Assembly (NCBI GenBank): GCA_045660265.1
Contig: JAZRDM010000039.1
Span: forward strand, 1-6,270
DNA length: 6,270 bases
Source of the DNA: Scatosoma sp045660265
GTDB taxonomy: Bacteria > Bacillota > Clostridia > Christensenellales > Borkfalkiaceae
Reading direction: 5' to 3'
Shown here in pieces: positions 5,847-6,270 of the stretch (positions within the stretch are counted from its first letter, which is position 1; every line of letters begins with the position of its first letter). The notes below the pieces were generated by a model that had not been told where the DNA came from, ran no database searches, and saw nothing but the letters and a program-made list of their open reading frames with translations. Position numbers and translations under genes: made by a program.

Positions 5847-6179
5847 TCAGTTGTTCCCTCCCGAATATAATTTAAATCTCGGCTCGCCGTCGGCACTCGC
5901 AATCATCGCCGCGGCAAGGTTGTTGTCCGTAATTGCCACCGCTTTCACAGCAGGGCGGTGTACCCATTCCGCTAAAACGCCTTCGTCCGTGATGTAAAGC
6001 GGACAACCGAGCGTTTCTTTCGCGCGCAAAATAGGTTTTAAGGAATTTTTCCCGATTGCCCCGTCAATGACGAGCAGGAACACTCCTTTTCTTTGTTTCT
6101 CTATCGTTTCCGCGCCGAAGATAATCTTTCGGGAACGGATACAAAACCCGAGATAGGTTTCCATTTTACTCTTGTCCAA
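5847..6179 (-). CDS. ylxQ: YlxQ, L7Ae/L30e-family RNA-binding protein
   Basis: A small protein (110 codons with this start) of the L7Ae/L30e/Gadd45 fold, which binds structured RNA such as kink-turns in related families. The core is LGFCIRSRKIIFGAETIEKQ, then FLLVIDGAIGKNSLKPI, LGCPLYI and AVAITDNNLAAAMI, matching the alternating beta-alpha layout and the usual place between ylxR and infB. Its exact cellular role is not established from the sequence. The start is uncertain. I choose TTG at 6179 because GAGGAGGG ends five bases before it (GGAGG six bases before) and it gives an N-terminus similar in length to the Bacillus protein. It overlaps the ylxR stop by 14 bases. ATG at 6164, one base after the ylxR stop, gives 104 residues but lies 21 bases from the GGAGG. 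TTG at 6194 lies upstream of the GGAGG. The gene ends SGGNN-stop, and that end encodes the infB ribosome binding site. Confidence 0.87.
   Translation of the reverse strand: MDKSKMETYLGFCIRSRKIIFGAETIEKQRKGVFLLVIDGAIGKNSLKPILRAKETLGCPLYITDEGVLAEWVHRPAVKAVAITDNNLAAAMIASADGEPRFKLYSGGNN
5856..5862 (-). promoter_or_regulatory. Ribosome binding site of infB within the ylxQ 3' end
   Basis: GGGAGGG overlaps the last codons of ylxQ and lies 13 bases before the infB ATG at 5842. No alternative start codon is in frame between it and that ATG, so it supports 5842 and argues against the upstream ATG at 5902. The spacing is at the long end of the normal range. Confidence 0.7.
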
Positions 6180-6270
6180 GCGCGCCCTCCTCAACCCCTT
6201 TGTATACTTCGGGGGAAACGTTGGCGGAAAAGGCTTTGTTTAAAAGTTTCTTCCCCGTCAATTTTTTCAG
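6166..6270 (-). CDS. ylxR: YlxR (DUF448) RNA-binding protein, C-terminal 34 residues only
   Basis: The frame enters at the window edge and reads LKKLTGKKLLNKAFSANVSP, then EVYKGVEEGALGQE and a TAA stop at 6168-6166. The 'KKLLNKAFSANVSPEVYKGVEE' style ending fits the C-terminal helix of YlxR proteins (compare K-K-x-L-x-R-A-F in other members), and the position just before ylxQ and infB is where ylxR lies in Bacillota. YlxR binds RNA and, in Bacillus, has been linked to RNase P. The N-terminal zinc-ribbon-like CVVT/GRGAY parts are outside the window, so the call rests on the tail and context. The stop overlaps the proposed TTG start of ylxQ. Confidence 0.8.
   Translation of the reverse strand: MKKLTGKKLLNKAFSANVSPEVYKGVEEGALGQE
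6185..6192 (-). promoter_or_regulatory. Ribosome binding site that decides the ylxQ start
   Basis: GAGGAGGG inside ylxR ends five bases before TTG 6179 (its GGAGG core ends six bases before). For the alternative ATG at 6164 the GGAGG core is 21 bases away, which is too far for usual initiation. This makes the TTG the better start despite being the weaker codon. Confidence 0.6.

Noticed and set aside
5843..5902. Upstream ATG at 5902 as the infB start
   Set aside because: It would overlap ylxQ by 56 bases and add 20 residues unlike IF2, and it lies upstream of the GGGAGGG site.

Overview
The window looks like a chromosomal segment of a low-to-moderate GC member of the Bacillota, probably a Clostridia-like, gut-type organism. 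Four things suggest this: the gene order ylxR-ylxQ-infB-rbfA-nrnA, purine-rich GGAGG ribosome binding sites, a sigma-A type promoter, and a lipoprotein built from BspA-type leucine-rich repeats and Cys-rich repeats of a kind common in gut Firmicutes. I cannot name a genus from the sequence. Every real gene I can support is on the minus strand. The long plus-strand frames are antisense shadows.

Right part (about 1822-6270, read right to left): the distal part of the nusA-infB translation operon. It contains the C-terminal end of YlxR (cut by the window edge), a YlxQ L7Ae-family RNA-binding protein, translation initiation factor IF2 (879 aa from the preferred start), ribosome-binding factor A (133 aa) and a DHH/DHHA1 NrnA-type oligoribonuclease/pAp phosphatase (327 aa). 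The genes are packed with overlaps or 1-4 base gaps (TAATG between infB and rbfA, ATGA between rbfA and nrnA), so they are almost certainly co-transcribed and partly translationally coupled. Together they cover initiation on the ribosome (IF2), late 30S maturation (RbfA), accessory RNA binding (YlxR, YlxQ) and turnover of very short RNAs (NrnA). A strong intrinsic terminator lies 11 bases after the nrnA stop codon, so truB/ribF-type genes, often found next in this operon, do not follow directly.

Left part (1-1786): a separate transcription unit. Nine bases past the terminator U-tract is a near-consensus promoter (TTGACA, 17-base spacer, TAAAAT with extended TG). A perfect 11-bp inverted repeat sits at the predicted 5' end of the mRNA, followed by GGAGG and a 563-codon open frame that runs off the left edge. 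The product has a lipobox (LAGC, Cys25), four exactly 41-residue repeats with an invariant C-x10-C-x2-C-x14-H pattern, a linker, and then 23-residue BspA-type leucine-rich repeats interrupted by one 36-residue island. It is probably an anchored surface protein with a binding or adhesion role. Its ligand cannot be read from the sequence.

There is no mobile element, CRISPR array, tRNA or rRNA, and no clear sign of an undescribed multi-gene system. The most interesting items are the phased Cys/His repeats, the DNA-level repeat structure of the leucine-rich region, and the hairpin at the start of the lipoprotein transcript.
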